From: Desulfomonilaceae bacterium
GTDB taxonomy: Bacteria; Desulfobacterota; Desulfomonilia; Desulfomonilales; Desulfomonilaceae
DNA length: 64,000 nt
NCBI GenBank assembly: GCA_031082285.1
Contig: JAVHLK010000019.1
Location: 1-64,000, forward strand
Direction of reading: 5' to 3'
The stretch's first letter is position 1. Each line of letters begins with the position of its first letter. The notes under the pieces were generated by a model. That model ran no database searches and was not told the DNA's origin. It saw only the letters and a program-made list of their open reading frames with translations. Below are positions 54,344 to 63,486 of this stretch, one piece after another. The translations under genes and the position numbers were made by a program.

Positions 54344-54390
54344 TTTCCAGCTCCATTCTCATGTTAGATAAAGTCGGCCGGGACAGTAGG

Positions 54391-54461
54391 GGGTTCGGCG
54401 CACCTTCCGTTCGTGCGCCGGTGCAGCGGCGATGAACGGAAGGTGTGGATGCAGAGAACCC
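54391..54461. repeat. Long inverted repeat upstream of carD-like gene
   Basis: CACCTTCCGTTC (54401-54412) pairs perfectly with GAACGGAAGGTG (54434-54445) around a 21-base G/C-rich loop, and outer arms GGGTTC (54391-54396) and GAACCC (54456-54461) pair as well. It lies 48 bases upstream of the carD-like start, so on the minus strand it could lie in the mRNA leader or act as a protein-binding site. Confidence 0.65.
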
Positions 54462-54906
54462 CGAATTACACTAAGCAGCGATACTACTTACCTCTACCCG
54501 GACATCGTCTTCCATGCGCACCTGACTCCCGGAATTCGGGGGGACTATATACAAGGTATTGTGGTAAGTCAATAAGAAAACTCTATATGGAGTGTTCGCG
54601 GTGGTAACTTAGGGAAAAGACGAATTCTTTTCTTTAGATCCTCCCATTATATTCTCTATCAGATCGACCGCGCTCCTGTCAATTTTTTTTTTCAAAGGCC
54701 GCGGCCGCAATTCCGCTATGCCTGAAAAGTTTCCGACGATAAGACGCGGTTCCGAATCCTGCGCGGAAAATGGGTTGGATTAATCCCGGTACGCGGAGAC
54801 TGACGCGTCAGAGAGTCTTTGAGATTAAGACACCACTTCGTTCCTCCCAATGACATGTTTTCGCATCTTTTTTCCAGAGGACCCGAAATGCGTGCAACGC
54901 TTCTTC

Positions 54907-54930
54907 GCTCGTCGATTTTCGACGAGCTTT
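54907..54930. terminator. Candidate hairpin, possible terminator
   Basis: GCTCGTCGA-TTT-TCGACGAGC is a perfect 9-bp stem (54907-54927) followed by TTT on the plus strand. No plus-strand gene ends near it, so its role is uncertain. Confidence 0.35.
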
Positions 54931-55015
54931 CAGACCGCACGGTCTTTTCTTCTCCCTTAAGGTGTGGTATCATTCGACTGTTTCGTATGATGAAGTAATC
55001 ATTGGGGGTGTTCAC

Positions 55016-55279
55016 ATGAACCACAAAGGAAGGATCGTCGTGTCTTTGTTGGTGGTTGCGGCGGCCTTGGGGCTGCTTGTGGGCAACGCGTGTGCATGGA
55101 CCTGTTGCGGACCGCCCGTCCCGTCGCCTGTGTACTGCGGACCACCTGTCGTAGTCTGTGGACCGCCTCTTCCCGCGCCGTGTCTGCCGGTCCCGCCGCC
55201 GTTGTGTCTGCCGGTTCCGCCGCCGTTGTACTTGCCCCCGTTGCCGGTCCCGGTAGTGGAATTCGGGCCGTGCAGGTAG
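55016..55279 (+). CDS. Small secreted proline/cysteine-rich protein (CGPP repeats)
   Basis: 87-residue product starting at the ATG at 55016, preceded by GGGGGTG. The signal peptide is MNHKGRIVVSLLVVAAALGL, with cleavage near CAWT. The mature part consists of C-G-P-P and P-x-P-P-L repeats (WTCCGPPVPSPVYCGPPVVV, PVPPPLCLPVPPPLYLPPLP) and nine cysteines in about 65 residues. Function unknown; a surface or cell-wall-associated, possibly disulfide-linked role is a guess. It resembles the secreted protein at 24790-25284 in its proline/valine-rich nature. Confidence 0.62.
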   Translation: MNHKGRIVVSLLVVAAALGLLVGNACAWTCCGPPVPSPVYCGPPVVVCGPPLPAPCLPVPPPLCLPVPPPLYLPPLPVPVVEFGPCR

Positions 55280-55454
55280 ATTTCGTACCTTGGAGCATGA
55301 ATTGGGTGACGTCTGGTTCGCGGTCACCTACGACAGTGAATAAGCTCTCACAACCCCGTACGATTCGGGGGAACGCGCGTGAGGCCGCGTGGGCCGGGCC
55401 TCGAATGACGAGACGTTCACGGGAAGACCGGGCATTTCTTAAGGGGACGCTTTT

Positions 55455-56156
55455 ATGCAGGCGCGCGACATAAAACCGAAACAAGCTGTGAAAGACATCC
55501 GAGCCGGCTTGGACGACCAGGCGCTCATGGACAAGTACAAGCTTTCCGCCAAGGGATTACAGAATCTCTTCGACGAACTCGCCTATCTGGGCTTTATTTC
55601 CCAGGAGGAACACCGCGAGGTCAAGCTCCCCAAGCGAAAGATAAGCGCTTCGGATTTCGTCGACGACGTCCGCGGGGGCATGTCTCAGGTCGCGGTCATG
55701 GAAAAGTACGGCCTGTCTTCCAGGGGACTGGTCAGTGCGTACCGGAAGCTCGTAGATGCCGGCATCCTTCAGCCTGCAGAAGTCCCGCAAGATCTCGATC
55801 GTGACGACGTCGAAGTGGTGGAGGAGCTTCGGGACGAGGTTCGCTGCCACTTGGATTTCGAATTGCCCGTCATCGACGTAGGATCATCCGAGGTCCAAGG
55901 GAGAGTCAGGGACATCACGGTGAAGGGTCTGGGGGTCATCGGTATTCCGGCCGAAATCGACGAACTGAAAACCTTCATGGTGTTTCATGAGAAATTCGCG
56001 TTGATCAAGCCGTTCCTCATCGAGGCCAGGTGTCGTTGGGCGAAGAAGGAAAGCCTGAACGGCCGTTACATCGCGGGATTCGAAATAACGAACACTTCGG
56101 AGAAGGATCTCGAGCAGCTCCGCAAGCTGGTGAAAATCGTACGGCTGTGCAGCTGA
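55455..56156 (+). CDS. PilZ-domain protein with duplicated helical module
   Basis: 233-residue cytoplasmic protein. Two similar 35-residue modules occur: residues about 14-48 (DIRAGLDDQALMDKYKLSAK) and about 70-104 (DVRGGMSQVAVMEKYGLSSR), each with a helix-turn-helix-like M-x-K-Y-x-L-S-x-x-G-L core. The C-terminal part looks like a PilZ domain (GRVRDITVKGLGVIGIPAEI, CRWAKKESLNGRYIAGFEIT), although the N-terminal RxxxR of c-di-GMP binding is replaced by the sequence RCHLDFELPVIDVGSSEVQG and is not intact. A role as a signalling adaptor or regulator is possible. A terminator follows at 56176. Confidence 0.75.
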   Translation: MQARDIKPKQAVKDIRAGLDDQALMDKYKLSAKGLQNLFDELAYLGFISQEEHREVKLPKRKISASDFVDDVRGGMSQVAVMEKYGLSSRGLVSAYRKLVDAGILQPAEVPQDLDRDDVEVVEELRDEVRCHLDFELPVIDVGSSEVQGRVRDITVKGLGVIGIPAEIDELKTFMVFHEKFALIKPFLIEARCRWAKKESLNGRYIAGFEITNTSEKDLEQLRKLVKIVRLCS

Positions 56157-56175
56157 AGCGATTCCCGGAAAAAGG

Positions 56176-56202
56176 AAGCGGAGGACCGAGCCTCCGCTTT
56201 TT
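56176..56202 (+). terminator. Rho-independent terminator
   Basis: AAGCGGAGG (56176-56184) and CCTCCGCTT (56191-56199) form a 9-bp stem with loop ACCGAG, followed by a run of T (56198-56202). It lies 20 bases after the PilZ gene and just before the end of the convergent outer-membrane gene. Confidence 0.8.
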
Positions 56203-56228
56203 CTCCCCGGTTGTCGGCAACTCAAGGG

Positions 56229-57953
56229 TTAGAATTCACCGTTCACCAAGATCTGCCATTGCCACACAGGGTCGATGGACCGGTTGGGATTGATGCCCCA
56301 GTCCGCCGGGTTGGTGCTTCCCGGTGCGCCCGCCACTCCCCAGTTGACCACGGACTTGTCGATACAGGCAAATTTGTACCAGGCTCCCGGCTGCCAATAG
56401 CCGAGCGTGCTGCTGACCACCAATCCCTCGAGGAGCTTCCAGTCAAAGCCCAGATCGATTTCCCAGCCGAGCGCAGTGTCGGGGATGTTGGGTGCACCGA
56501 CACGATCAGCGTTGGCGGTTCCCCTCATGACGATACTCCCGTCGGAGGCACCGGTGTCGGGAGCGATGGCACCCCATCCGAAGCCGCTCTTGGATTGGCG
56601 TTCCGCCCAGAAAAACGTGCCGTAAACATTGAGGTTTGCTGCAAGGGCATAGTCGGCACGGGCGGCGAAGACCACCGCATCCTCCATGTACCCGTTGCCG
56701 GTATCGCCGTTTATGAACATTCCCGTCCCATACTGATACGCCAGGATGAGACTATAAGGACGGAAGAGGCCTGAGTTGGCGAACGAATTCGATCGAAGAC
56801 TTCCACGTCTGTCAATATACGTGACGTTGCCCGGGGCCTGCACCCCATTGAGGAATTGTCCGCCCCGCCGATCGTCGCCCTGCAACCACGCGTGCAACAG
56901 TGCCACTCTCGCCGGACCTGCAAGGACGGATGCCTCGACGACGTAACGCCAGTGCTCGATATAGTCGTCCCTGGTGCCGGGTGCGGGACCTCCACCGGCA
57001 ATCTTGCGCCGGTTACGAGTGGTCTGCTCGTACCACGTCACCTCACTATTGAAAAAGAACCTTCCATTATAGTACTTGAAGTACACTCCGGAATACAGAT
57101 CGTCTCGGTCCCTGTAATTCTGGGTGAGCCTGGCGGCTGGATTTCCACCGGGATCCGGGACAAAGGCCTCACCGCCGCTGTGGCGGTTGATTAGGACATA
57201 CTGAACGCCCAAATCAATAGGTCCGCAGCGGTAGACCAGGTTCGGTATGGTGATATCCCAGAGGCGTGAATTGCTCTTGTCCACATCCCGGTTGTAGTAC
57301 TGAACCGACCCGACGTTTCCTCGCCTTGACGGATAGAAGGATATCTGGAAGCTCAGTGGACCGTAGAAGGTCCTCAAGGCTAATGACTCCGAGCTGCGCG
57401 ATTCGTCTCCGTTCCATGACAGGCCGGTGCCCCACGCGGACGGACGTTTGCCGAATGCCACTTGTCCCCAGGGAAGCTGAGCGGTAAGCCACAGAGTGTT
57501 CCAGTAACCGGGAGAAAACGACTGCTGAATGCCCGGGAAACTCTGATTAAGGTATTCCGATGCCACCAGCAGGCCCGTACCGTCAGGATTCCAGGCCCCG
57601 ATATAGTAAAGTCCCCTGATCCGAAGCGCCTTGTTCATCCTCAATTCCATGTTGACACCCATGTACTGGGTGTTCCAACCCGCGTCGGAGCCGGACACCA
57701 CGCCCGGTGTACCCACATCCGGGCTGCCGATCCAGAAATTGTACGGCGCGTAAAAACCGGGGAGTTGCACTCCGCTTCCCGCGTCCACATCATACGGCCC
57801 AAAGAAGCCGTTACGGCCTGTTTGTCCCATTTCTTCGAGCTCAAAGGTAAAAGCACCGTCCATGGCGAACTCCCATGCCCGGGCCTGCGAGCCGGACACA
57901 CAGAGTAAGAGGCCCACCATGACCGCCACAGCGACCGACCTGACCCTATTCAT
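56229..57953 (-). CDS. Outer-membrane beta-barrel protein (porin-like)
   Basis: 574-residue protein with a Sec signal peptide (MNRVRSVAVAVMVGLLLCVS, cleavage near ARA-WE) and an AGGAGG sequence 7 bases upstream of the ATG. The mature protein is rich in alternating aromatic/polar strands with many Tyr, Trp and Gly, for example YYNRDVDKSNSRLWDITIPN, GVYFKYYNGRFFFNSEVTWY and EIDLGFDWKLLEGLVVSSTL. It ends in WQWQILVNGEF, with the C-terminal phenylalanine that BAM recognises. It is similar in size to alginate-export or large porin proteins of Deltaproteobacteria; transported solute unknown. Confidence 0.82.
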   Translation of the reverse strand: MNRVRSVAVAVMVGLLLCVSGSQARAWEFAMDGAFTFELEEMGQTGRNGFFGPYDVDAGSGVQLPGFYAPYNFWIGSPDVGTPGVVSGSDAGWNTQYMGVNMELRMNKALRIRGLYYIGAWNPDGTGLLVASEYLNQSFPGIQQSFSPGYWNTLWLTAQLPWGQVAFGKRPSAWGTGLSWNGDESRSSESLALRTFYGPLSFQISFYPSRRGNVGSVQYYNRDVDKSNSRLWDITIPNLVYRCGPIDLGVQYVLINRHSGGEAFVPDPGGNPAARLTQNYRDRDDLYSGVYFKYYNGRFFFNSEVTWYEQTTRNRRKIAGGGPAPGTRDDYIEHWRYVVEASVLAGPARVALLHAWLQGDDRRGGQFLNGVQAPGNVTYIDRRGSLRSNSFANSGLFRPYSLILAYQYGTGMFINGDTGNGYMEDAVVFAARADYALAANLNVYGTFFWAERQSKSGFGWGAIAPDTGASDGSIVMRGTANADRVGAPNIPDTALGWEIDLGFDWKLLEGLVVSSTLGYWQPGAWYKFACIDKSVVNWGVAGAPGSTNPADWGINPNRSIDPVWQWQILVNGEF

Positions 57954-58462
57954 TTGATATTCCTCCTCACATTAAATACAAACTGAAAAAGCCGACAATC
58001 CCGCTTTAACCGTTCATCCACGGCTCTCCCGCTTGCCGCGGGAAACGCGCTGGTTAGAATTCGGTTGCCGGCATCAGAGCACTGACAGTAGGGATAGAGA
58101 CAGCCTAAAGAAATCAAGGGCAACAGTCAAGTCACTTCTCGGTGTTCGTGCTGAAAAAATGTGAACCTATTATGATCTTCATCTCGTTACTGAACAATAA
58201 TGTACACTTTGTCTTGCCTGCGGGTCACAATAAGTATGATTTTGTAAGTATGCCTTACTCGCCAAGTGAACAACGCGAATCTTCCAACGAGCAGCGCGCA
58301 TGGAAGGCCGGTGCCTGGATGTCGGCCAAGTGCCTCGGAACGACTCTCAGGCTAAAGTCGAAGCTCGAAATCCGATCCTTCCCGCCGTACTTTCTTGATA
58401 AGCGGCGTCGATCACGTTAAAGTGGTTTCCGCGCGGAGGAGATAGGAAAAGGGTTTGAAACA
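57954..58462. other. Divergent intergenic region
   Basis: About 500 bases between the outer-membrane gene and the MBL hydrolase. It carries the promoter at 58102-58130 and a partial TCCCGC palindrome (58027-58042). A 92-codon open frame at 58142 is low in protein character and not annotated. Leader RNA of the outer-membrane gene contains GCCG/CGGCTTTTT arms that could form an attenuator-like hairpin. Confidence 0.45.
58102..58130 (-). promoter_or_regulatory. Candidate promoter of outer-membrane gene
   Basis: On the minus strand, TTGACT (58130-58125) and TAGGCT (58107-58102) are separated by 17 bases, about 150 bases upstream of the porin-like start codon. Confidence 0.5.
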
Positions 58463-59224
58463 ATGGAGATCACGGTGCTCGGCAGCGGCACGGTCACGCC
58501 GAGCCTCAAACGAAATGCATCGGGGTTGGTCGTCCGGACTTCGGAAGCCTGGGTGCTCGTCGACATGGGGCCCGGCACAATTCGTCGCATGTGTGAGGCC
58601 GGTATAGACTATAGGAACATAGATGTGATACTCGTCACGCATTTCCACCCGGACCACGTTTCCGATCTCGTGCCCTTTCTGTTCGCGTCGAACTACGATT
58701 ACGAGGCCGTCCGGGAAGAGCGGTTCCATCTGGTAGGACCAACGGGAATGGAACAATTCTATGAGGCTCAGGTCGGAATGTATGGAGACTGGATCGTCCC
58801 GAAGGGCGACCGACTGGTGATCAGGGAGATGGATGCCCGTCAGCCCGATACGTTTGAGATCGAAGGTCTGTGGATACGATCGCGGCCGGCCGCGCATACG
58901 TTCCCGAGCTTGTCCTACCGGATTGAGGCGGACGGATCCTCGGTCACGGTAACGGGAGATACCGATGTTTCGGATGACCTCGTTCATCTCGCTCGGGGTA
59001 CCGATTTGTTGGTCTGCGAATCATCCATGCCCGACGATATGAAAGTCAGGGGGCACCTGGTCCCGTCGGAGGCGGGAAGGATTGCGTCTTCAGCTCGCGC
59101 GAAGCGGCTCTTACTGACACACTTCTATCCGCCGTGCGATGAGGTCGATGTAGTGTCCCAAGCTGCCGCGGTCTTCTCCGGCGAAATCTTCCGAGCGGAA
59201 GACTTGATGGTGCTGAGAGTATAG
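58463..59224 (+). CDS. MBL-fold metallo-hydrolase (RNase Z-like)
   Basis: 253-residue metallo-beta-lactamase-fold hydrolase. It starts MEITVLGSGTVTPSLKRNAS, as in the RNase Z/ElaC and MBL nuclease-like group, and carries VILVTHFHPDHVSDLVPFLF (H-x-H-x-D-H zinc site), SVTVTGDTDVSDDLVHLARG (third-site Asp), DLLVCESSMPDDMKVRGHLV and RLLLTHFYPPCDEV (final His). The exosite arm typical of tRNase Z is not evident, so a small-molecule or other phosphodiester hydrolase is equally likely. A weak AAGGG ribosome-binding site precedes the ATG. Confidence 0.87.
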   Translation: MEITVLGSGTVTPSLKRNASGLVVRTSEAWVLVDMGPGTIRRMCEAGIDYRNIDVILVTHFHPDHVSDLVPFLFASNYDYEAVREERFHLVGPTGMEQFYEAQVGMYGDWIVPKGDRLVIREMDARQPDTFEIEGLWIRSRPAAHTFPSLSYRIEADGSSVTVTGDTDVSDDLVHLARGTDLLVCESSMPDDMKVRGHLVPSEAGRIASSARAKRLLLTHFYPPCDEVDVVSQAAAVFSGEIFRAEDLMVLRV

Positions 59225-59329
59225 CCGAGCAATTAGGGGCCAGTGCGGTCATGCTCGAGACGGTTTCCCGCATGGTCGCAGCTCCGGATATTGGAAATGA
59301 CGCACCCATTGCAGATGGTATAGGTAAGC

Positions 59330-62236
59330 ATGATGCCGACGTTTGTGAGACGAATTCTTGGACGGGGTTTATTCAATGTGTTTTTCCTGATTCCGCTTGT
59401 CGTACTGGTGGAAATCCCGATCTTCTGTGCCGGAGCGGGAGTTGCGGCGTATCTCGTCTATTCCAATGACTTGCCCCGGATTCCTCATTTGGCCTCATAT
59501 TTGCCCAGGACGGTATCGACCTTCTATGCGGATGACGGGACCGTGATCGGGGTTTTCTATCATCAGAAACGCTTTGTTGTGGATTTGGAGCAGATCCCGC
59601 CTCATGTCGTCGAAGCATTCCTGGCGGCCGAAGACTCTCGCTTTTACGAGCACTCCGGTGTCGATTGGCAAGGCTTTGCACGGGCGGCAATCGCAAATGT
59701 GAAATCCGGTCGCATCGTGCAGGGGGGAAGCACCATCACGATGCAGGTTGCGCGCAACTTATTCCTGACACGTGAGCGGAGGTTGTCTCGGAAGATCAAG
59801 GAAATCTTGCTTGCGTACGAATTGGAGCGGTTGTGGGGCAAGAAAAAGATTCTCTATATCTATCTCAATGAGATCTATCTCGGTGAGGGGTGTTACGGAG
59901 TGGAGGCGGCAGCGCGCGGCTACTTCGACAAGCCCATCGAACAACTGAACGTTCCGGAAGGTGCTCTTATCGCGGGTCTCGTTTCAGGCCCCTCCAGAAA
60001 TAATCCGTTCAAGAATGGGAGGCTCGCCCGAGGAAGACAACTGTACGTGTTGGGAAGAATGGTTGCCAACGGCTTCATCACCAATGCGGAATACCAACAG
60101 GCCAAATACGAACAAGTGGCCATCAAGAAGGATAACACCAAACCGTTCGACCTGGTTCCCGATTTTGCCGAAGAGGTGCGACGGTATATTGTCAGGAAGT
60201 ACGGTGCCGACAGATTGTACAACGAAGGGCTGAAAGTCTTCACCACGTGTCGGGTCGACTACCAGCGCATGGCTCACGAGGCTTTGGAAAAAGGACTCAA
60301 GGAAATTCGTGCGAGGCAGAAAAATCTGGCTATTCTCAGGACCCTGCCGGCCAATGAAATTTCCGAGCGTCTCAAGAGGCGGTCGTCGCCCGAATTGAAA
60401 GAGGGCAAGGTGTATCAGGGGGTCATAGTAAAGATTGCCCAAATGAAAAAGCAGACTGAGCTTCATGTCGCGTTGAGCAAGAGCGTGCGGGGCCGCGTGC
60501 ACATCCCGAAAGCCGAGGCCGCGCCGTACAAGGTTGGGCAAGTGCTCGCGCTGCGGTTTGACAAGTTCGCCGACGAAAGCGCGTTCTTCACGCTGGACGA
60601 CGATCCAAATCTTGAGGGGGCGCTGGTGTGCATCGAGAACAGGACAGGCTACGTCAGGGCCCTGGTGGGAGGGGCCTCGAGGGAGCATTTCAAGTTCAAT
60701 CGGGCCACTCAGGGCAAGCGTCAGCCGGGCAGCGCGTTCAAGCCGATAATCTATGCCGCGGCGGTGGAGAAGCGGAGCTACAGCCCTGCAACCGTCATTG
60801 TGGACGAACCGATTGTAGTGGATCTTGAAAACGCCGCGGAGGAAGAGTGGGAGCCGAAAAATGCCGGAGGCAATTTTCTGGGACCGATAAGTTTCCGGAG
60901 CGCATTGGAATTGTCTCGAAATATCTGCACCATCAAAGTTCTCATGGACACGAAATTCGATCCGGTCATCGAGATGGCGCGCAAAATGGGCATTTCCGCC
61001 CCATTGGGACGAAATCTCTCCTTGAGTTTGGGTACCTCGGAATTAAGTTTGTACGAAATTACCTCGGCCTACACGGTGTTTCCCAACAGCGGGGTGTATG
61101 TAGAGCCGATCCTGGTCAAACGAATTGAAGATCGATTCGGAAACGTCCTGGAAGACAATACGGACCTTCCGGTCCTGAATGCTTCGGAGATCCCTCACCC
61201 GGCACCCAGAGATGAATTCAAAGAGATCGTGCAACAAGACCTGCAGGAAGAGGATGTGGACGATGACGGTGAGATAGGTATTGAACGCTCCGCACACGAT
61301 GCGAACCCATTAGATCGCGGTCGTGGGCTTGCAGACGAGAAGCGTTCTCCACGAATCGTCAGACCCGCCATGTCGCCGCAATCAGCTTACGTTATGACAT
61401 CTATGCTTCAGGGAGTGGTCCGGCGCGGAACGGGCGCGGGTCTGCGGAGAATACTCGACCGCAAGGATCTGGCCGGGAAGACGGGGACGACCAACAACGC
61501 GGAGGACACGTGGTTTATCGGCTTCTCGCCCGAGTTCACCACCGGTGTTTGGGTAGGGTTCGACGAAAAAAGGCCGCTTGGCAGGAGAGAAGGCGGGGGA
61601 AGGGCAGCTCTTCCGATCTGGGGTTACTTCGCAAAAGATGTTCTCAAAGGCGTGCCCGTCAAGGAATTCCCCGTTCCGCCCGACATTTCTTTTGAAGAGA
61701 TGACCACGTACGTGGGAAATCCCAAGGATGGTTTTTTCCCCGGCACTGTGACCGAGCCCGTGTACAGCCGGACGGCCGGGTTCACCCTGGTCATGTCTCC
61801 GCTTGACAGTCCCGAGTCGCTCCGAGATTACAGACCGGCCGTTCCCGATTACGATCCGCAAGCCCAGGCTTATCTCCCTCCGGGCCGCGTTCAGTACGGA
61901 CCCGGGAATCCGATCTATTCCACACCGCCTCAACAGGTCGTTCCCGTACACCCCATGGTAGGCGGTGGTTACCATCGGGGTCAAGCGACACCTCATACGG
62001 GCCCGCCCGGGTACGGCCCGACGCAGGCCCCGGTCACTCGGTGGGACCAACCGCCCGGTGCGTTTCAGGGGCAGCCCCCGGGTCAGCAACCGCCGGCGCC
62101 GATGCAGGATTCCCAACCCTATGAGGAGGAGGACCATGAAGACGACGGGGAGCCGTCGGAAGATGCGGAACTTCCCCAACTACCTGATTTTGATTCCCAG
62201 CCCGGCGTCGCGCCGTACTTCCCCGGGAATCGGTGA
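59330..62236 (+). CDS. Penicillin-binding protein 1A (bifunctional)
   Basis: 968-residue class A PBP that polymerises and cross-links peptidoglycan in the periplasm. TM about residues 14-40, GT51 domain with AFLAAEDSRFYEHSGVDWQG, GGSTITMQVARNLFLTRERR and LNEIYLGEGCYGVEAAARGY; transpeptidase domain with GKRQPGSAFKPIIYAA (S-x-x-K), LELSRNICTIKV (S-x-N) and LAGKTGTTNNAEDTWFIGFS (K-T-G). An OB-like insert (about 350-430) is as in PBP1A. An acidic linker (QQDLQEEDVDDDGEIGIERS) and a 130-residue C-terminal tail rich in Pro, Gly and Gln are additions. It is likely essential for cell-wall synthesis. Confidence 0.95.
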   Translation: MMPTFVRRILGRGLFNVFFLIPLVVLVEIPIFCAGAGVAAYLVYSNDLPRIPHLASYLPRTVSTFYADDGTVIGVFYHQKRFVVDLEQIPPHVVEAFLAAEDSRFYEHSGVDWQGFARAAIANVKSGRIVQGGSTITMQVARNLFLTRERRLSRKIKEILLAYELERLWGKKKILYIYLNEIYLGEGCYGVEAAARGYFDKPIEQLNVPEGALIAGLVSGPSRNNPFKNGRLARGRQLYVLGRMVANGFITNAEYQQAKYEQVAIKKDNTKPFDLVPDFAEEVRRYIVRKYGADRLYNEGLKVFTTCRVDYQRMAHEALEKGLKEIRARQKNLAILRTLPANEISERLKRRSSPELKEGKVYQGVIVKIAQMKKQTELHVALSKSVRGRVHIPKAEAAPYKVGQVLALRFDKFADESAFFTLDDDPNLEGALVCIENRTGYVRALVGGASREHFKFNRATQGKRQPGSAFKPIIYAAAVEKRSYSPATVIVDEPIVVDLENAAEEEWEPKNAGGNFLGPISFRSALELSRNICTIKVLMDTKFDPVIEMARKMGISAPLGRNLSLSLGTSELSLYEITSAYTVFPNSGVYVEPILVKRIEDRFGNVLEDNTDLPVLNASEIPHPAPRDEFKEIVQQDLQEEDVDDDGEIGIERSAHDANPLDRGRGLADEKRSPRIVRPAMSPQSAYVMTSMLQGVVRRGTGAGLRRILDRKDLAGKTGTTNNAEDTWFIGFSPEFTTGVWVGFDEKRPLGRREGGGRAALPIWGYFAKDVLKGVPVKEFPVPPDISFEEMTTYVGNPKDGFFPGTVTEPVYSRTAGFTLVMSPLDSPESLRDYRPAVPDYDPQAQAYLPPGRVQYGPGNPIYSTPPQQVVPVHPMVGGGYHRGQATPHTGPPGYGPTQAPVTRWDQPPGAFQGQPPGQQPPAPMQDSQPYEEEDHEDDGEPSEDAELPQLPDFDSQPGVAPYFPGNR

Positions 62237-62314
62237 CGCTGACCGCGTCCCGCCGATTCCTATGCGCCGAAAAGAATAAGCACCACGACCACGCCCGTTG
62301 AAAAGGTATCATTG

Positions 62315-63436
62315 ATGAGCGGAGCTGGAAAAAACCGAATGAGAGTCGCCGTCGCCATGAGCGGAGGCGTGGACAGCACCGCATCCGCTCTGCTGCTGAA
62401 GAAAGCGGGCTTTGACGTCATCGGGCTTCACATGAGACTGCATCCGCATTCCGATGCGGTTGCACGCAATGCGGGATACGCTGCCGGCCAAATCGGGGTT
62501 CCTTTGTTCGTTTTCGACCTTTCCGCGGATTTCAGAAACCTGGTAGTCGAGCCGTTTCTTCGGGAGTATTCCCGCGGCCGAACTCCGTCCCCCTGTCCTC
62601 TGTGCAACCGACTGATCAAGACAACGCTTCTCTTCGAGAGAGCCCGGGAGCTGGGCTGCGAGAAATTGGCTACGGGCCACTATGCACGCATCGAGCACAC
62701 GGCGGGCCTGCCGTCTCTCTTGAGGGCCCTCGATCGGGCCAAGGACCAATCGTATTTCTTGTTTACCTTGACGACGGAAATTCTCGAGAGAACCCTTCTG
62801 CCGCTCGGGCGATACACGAAGACATATGTGCGGGAATTCCTTCGGTCCGAGGGCGTCACATTGATACACGACGAAGAATCCCAGGAATTGTGTTTCATTC
62901 CCGACAATGATTATAAGGCTTTTTTGAAAAGGCACGCCGTGGTTTCACGGCCCGGGCCCATCGTTGACCTGGAGGGAAACGTATTGGGCAGACACGGGGG
63001 AATCTGTGACTACACGGTCGGCCAGAGGAGGGGATTGGGAATTTGCGGACCCATGCCGCATTACGTGGTCCGAATCGACCCGGATACGAACGTGGTGGTC
63101 GTGGGGACACGAGAACAGACGTATTCCTCCACGGTCAGGATATCGGCGATCAACTCCCTGGAACCACAATGCTTGATCCCGGGTGCTCGGTTTGAGGTTA
63201 AGATTCGTTCAACCGCTTCACCGGTCCCCTGCACTTTGATCAATGCGTCGAAGGACTCCCTTGACCTGGCCTTCGACACGCCTCAGTCGGCCGTAGCTCC
63301 GGGCCAGGCGGCCGTTCTCTACGTTGGGAATCGTGTCGCGTGTGGGGGCTGGATAGGAGAAACGGACCATCAGGCGTGCACAAATGATCTCCAAGTACGG
63401 CAATATGGCGGGACATCGCTTCAATCCTTGATCTGA
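62315..63436 (+). CDS. mnmA: tRNA-specific 2-thiouridylase
   Basis: MnmA catalyses 2-thiolation of U34 in tRNA-Lys, Glu and Gln. The start was placed at the ATG at 62315 (a TTG precedes it directly). The PP-loop is RVAVAMSGGVDSTASALLLK. The catalytic cysteines are in TPSPCPLCNRLIKTTLLFER and ESQELCFIPDNDYKAFLKRH. GICDYTVGQRRGLGICGPMP gives the central domain motif; C-terminal beta-barrel follows. At 373 residues it is a complete, normal-length enzyme. It lies 78 bases after the PBP gene. Confidence 0.95.
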   Translation: MSGAGKNRMRVAVAMSGGVDSTASALLLKKAGFDVIGLHMRLHPHSDAVARNAGYAAGQIGVPLFVFDLSADFRNLVVEPFLREYSRGRTPSPCPLCNRLIKTTLLFERARELGCEKLATGHYARIEHTAGLPSLLRALDRAKDQSYFLFTLTTEILERTLLPLGRYTKTYVREFLRSEGVTLIHDEESQELCFIPDNDYKAFLKRHAVVSRPGPIVDLEGNVLGRHGGICDYTVGQRRGLGICGPMPHYVVRIDPDTNVVVVGTREQTYSSTVRISAINSLEPQCLIPGARFEVKIRSTASPVPCTLINASKDSLDLAFDTPQSAVAPGQAAVLYVGNRVACGGWIGETDHQACTNDLQVRQYGGTSLQSLI

Positions 63437-63486
63437 CGGACCAAGACAGGGTAAAATAGGGCGAATTCTCCGCAGAGCACCGGAAC

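Larger units (their letters stand above)
54344..55015. other. Intergenic region with long hairpins
   Basis: About 670 bases between carD-like and the CGPP protein genes. It holds a strong inverted repeat at 54391-54461, an A/T-rich stretch (54540-54700, ending in a run of T) and a 9-bp hairpin at 54907-54927. No protein gene was supported. Confidence 0.5.

Noticed and set aside
58142-58420. 92-codon plus-strand open frame before the MBL hydrolase
   Set aside because: No ribosome-binding site and no protein-like pattern; it overlaps the promoter region of the divergent gene.
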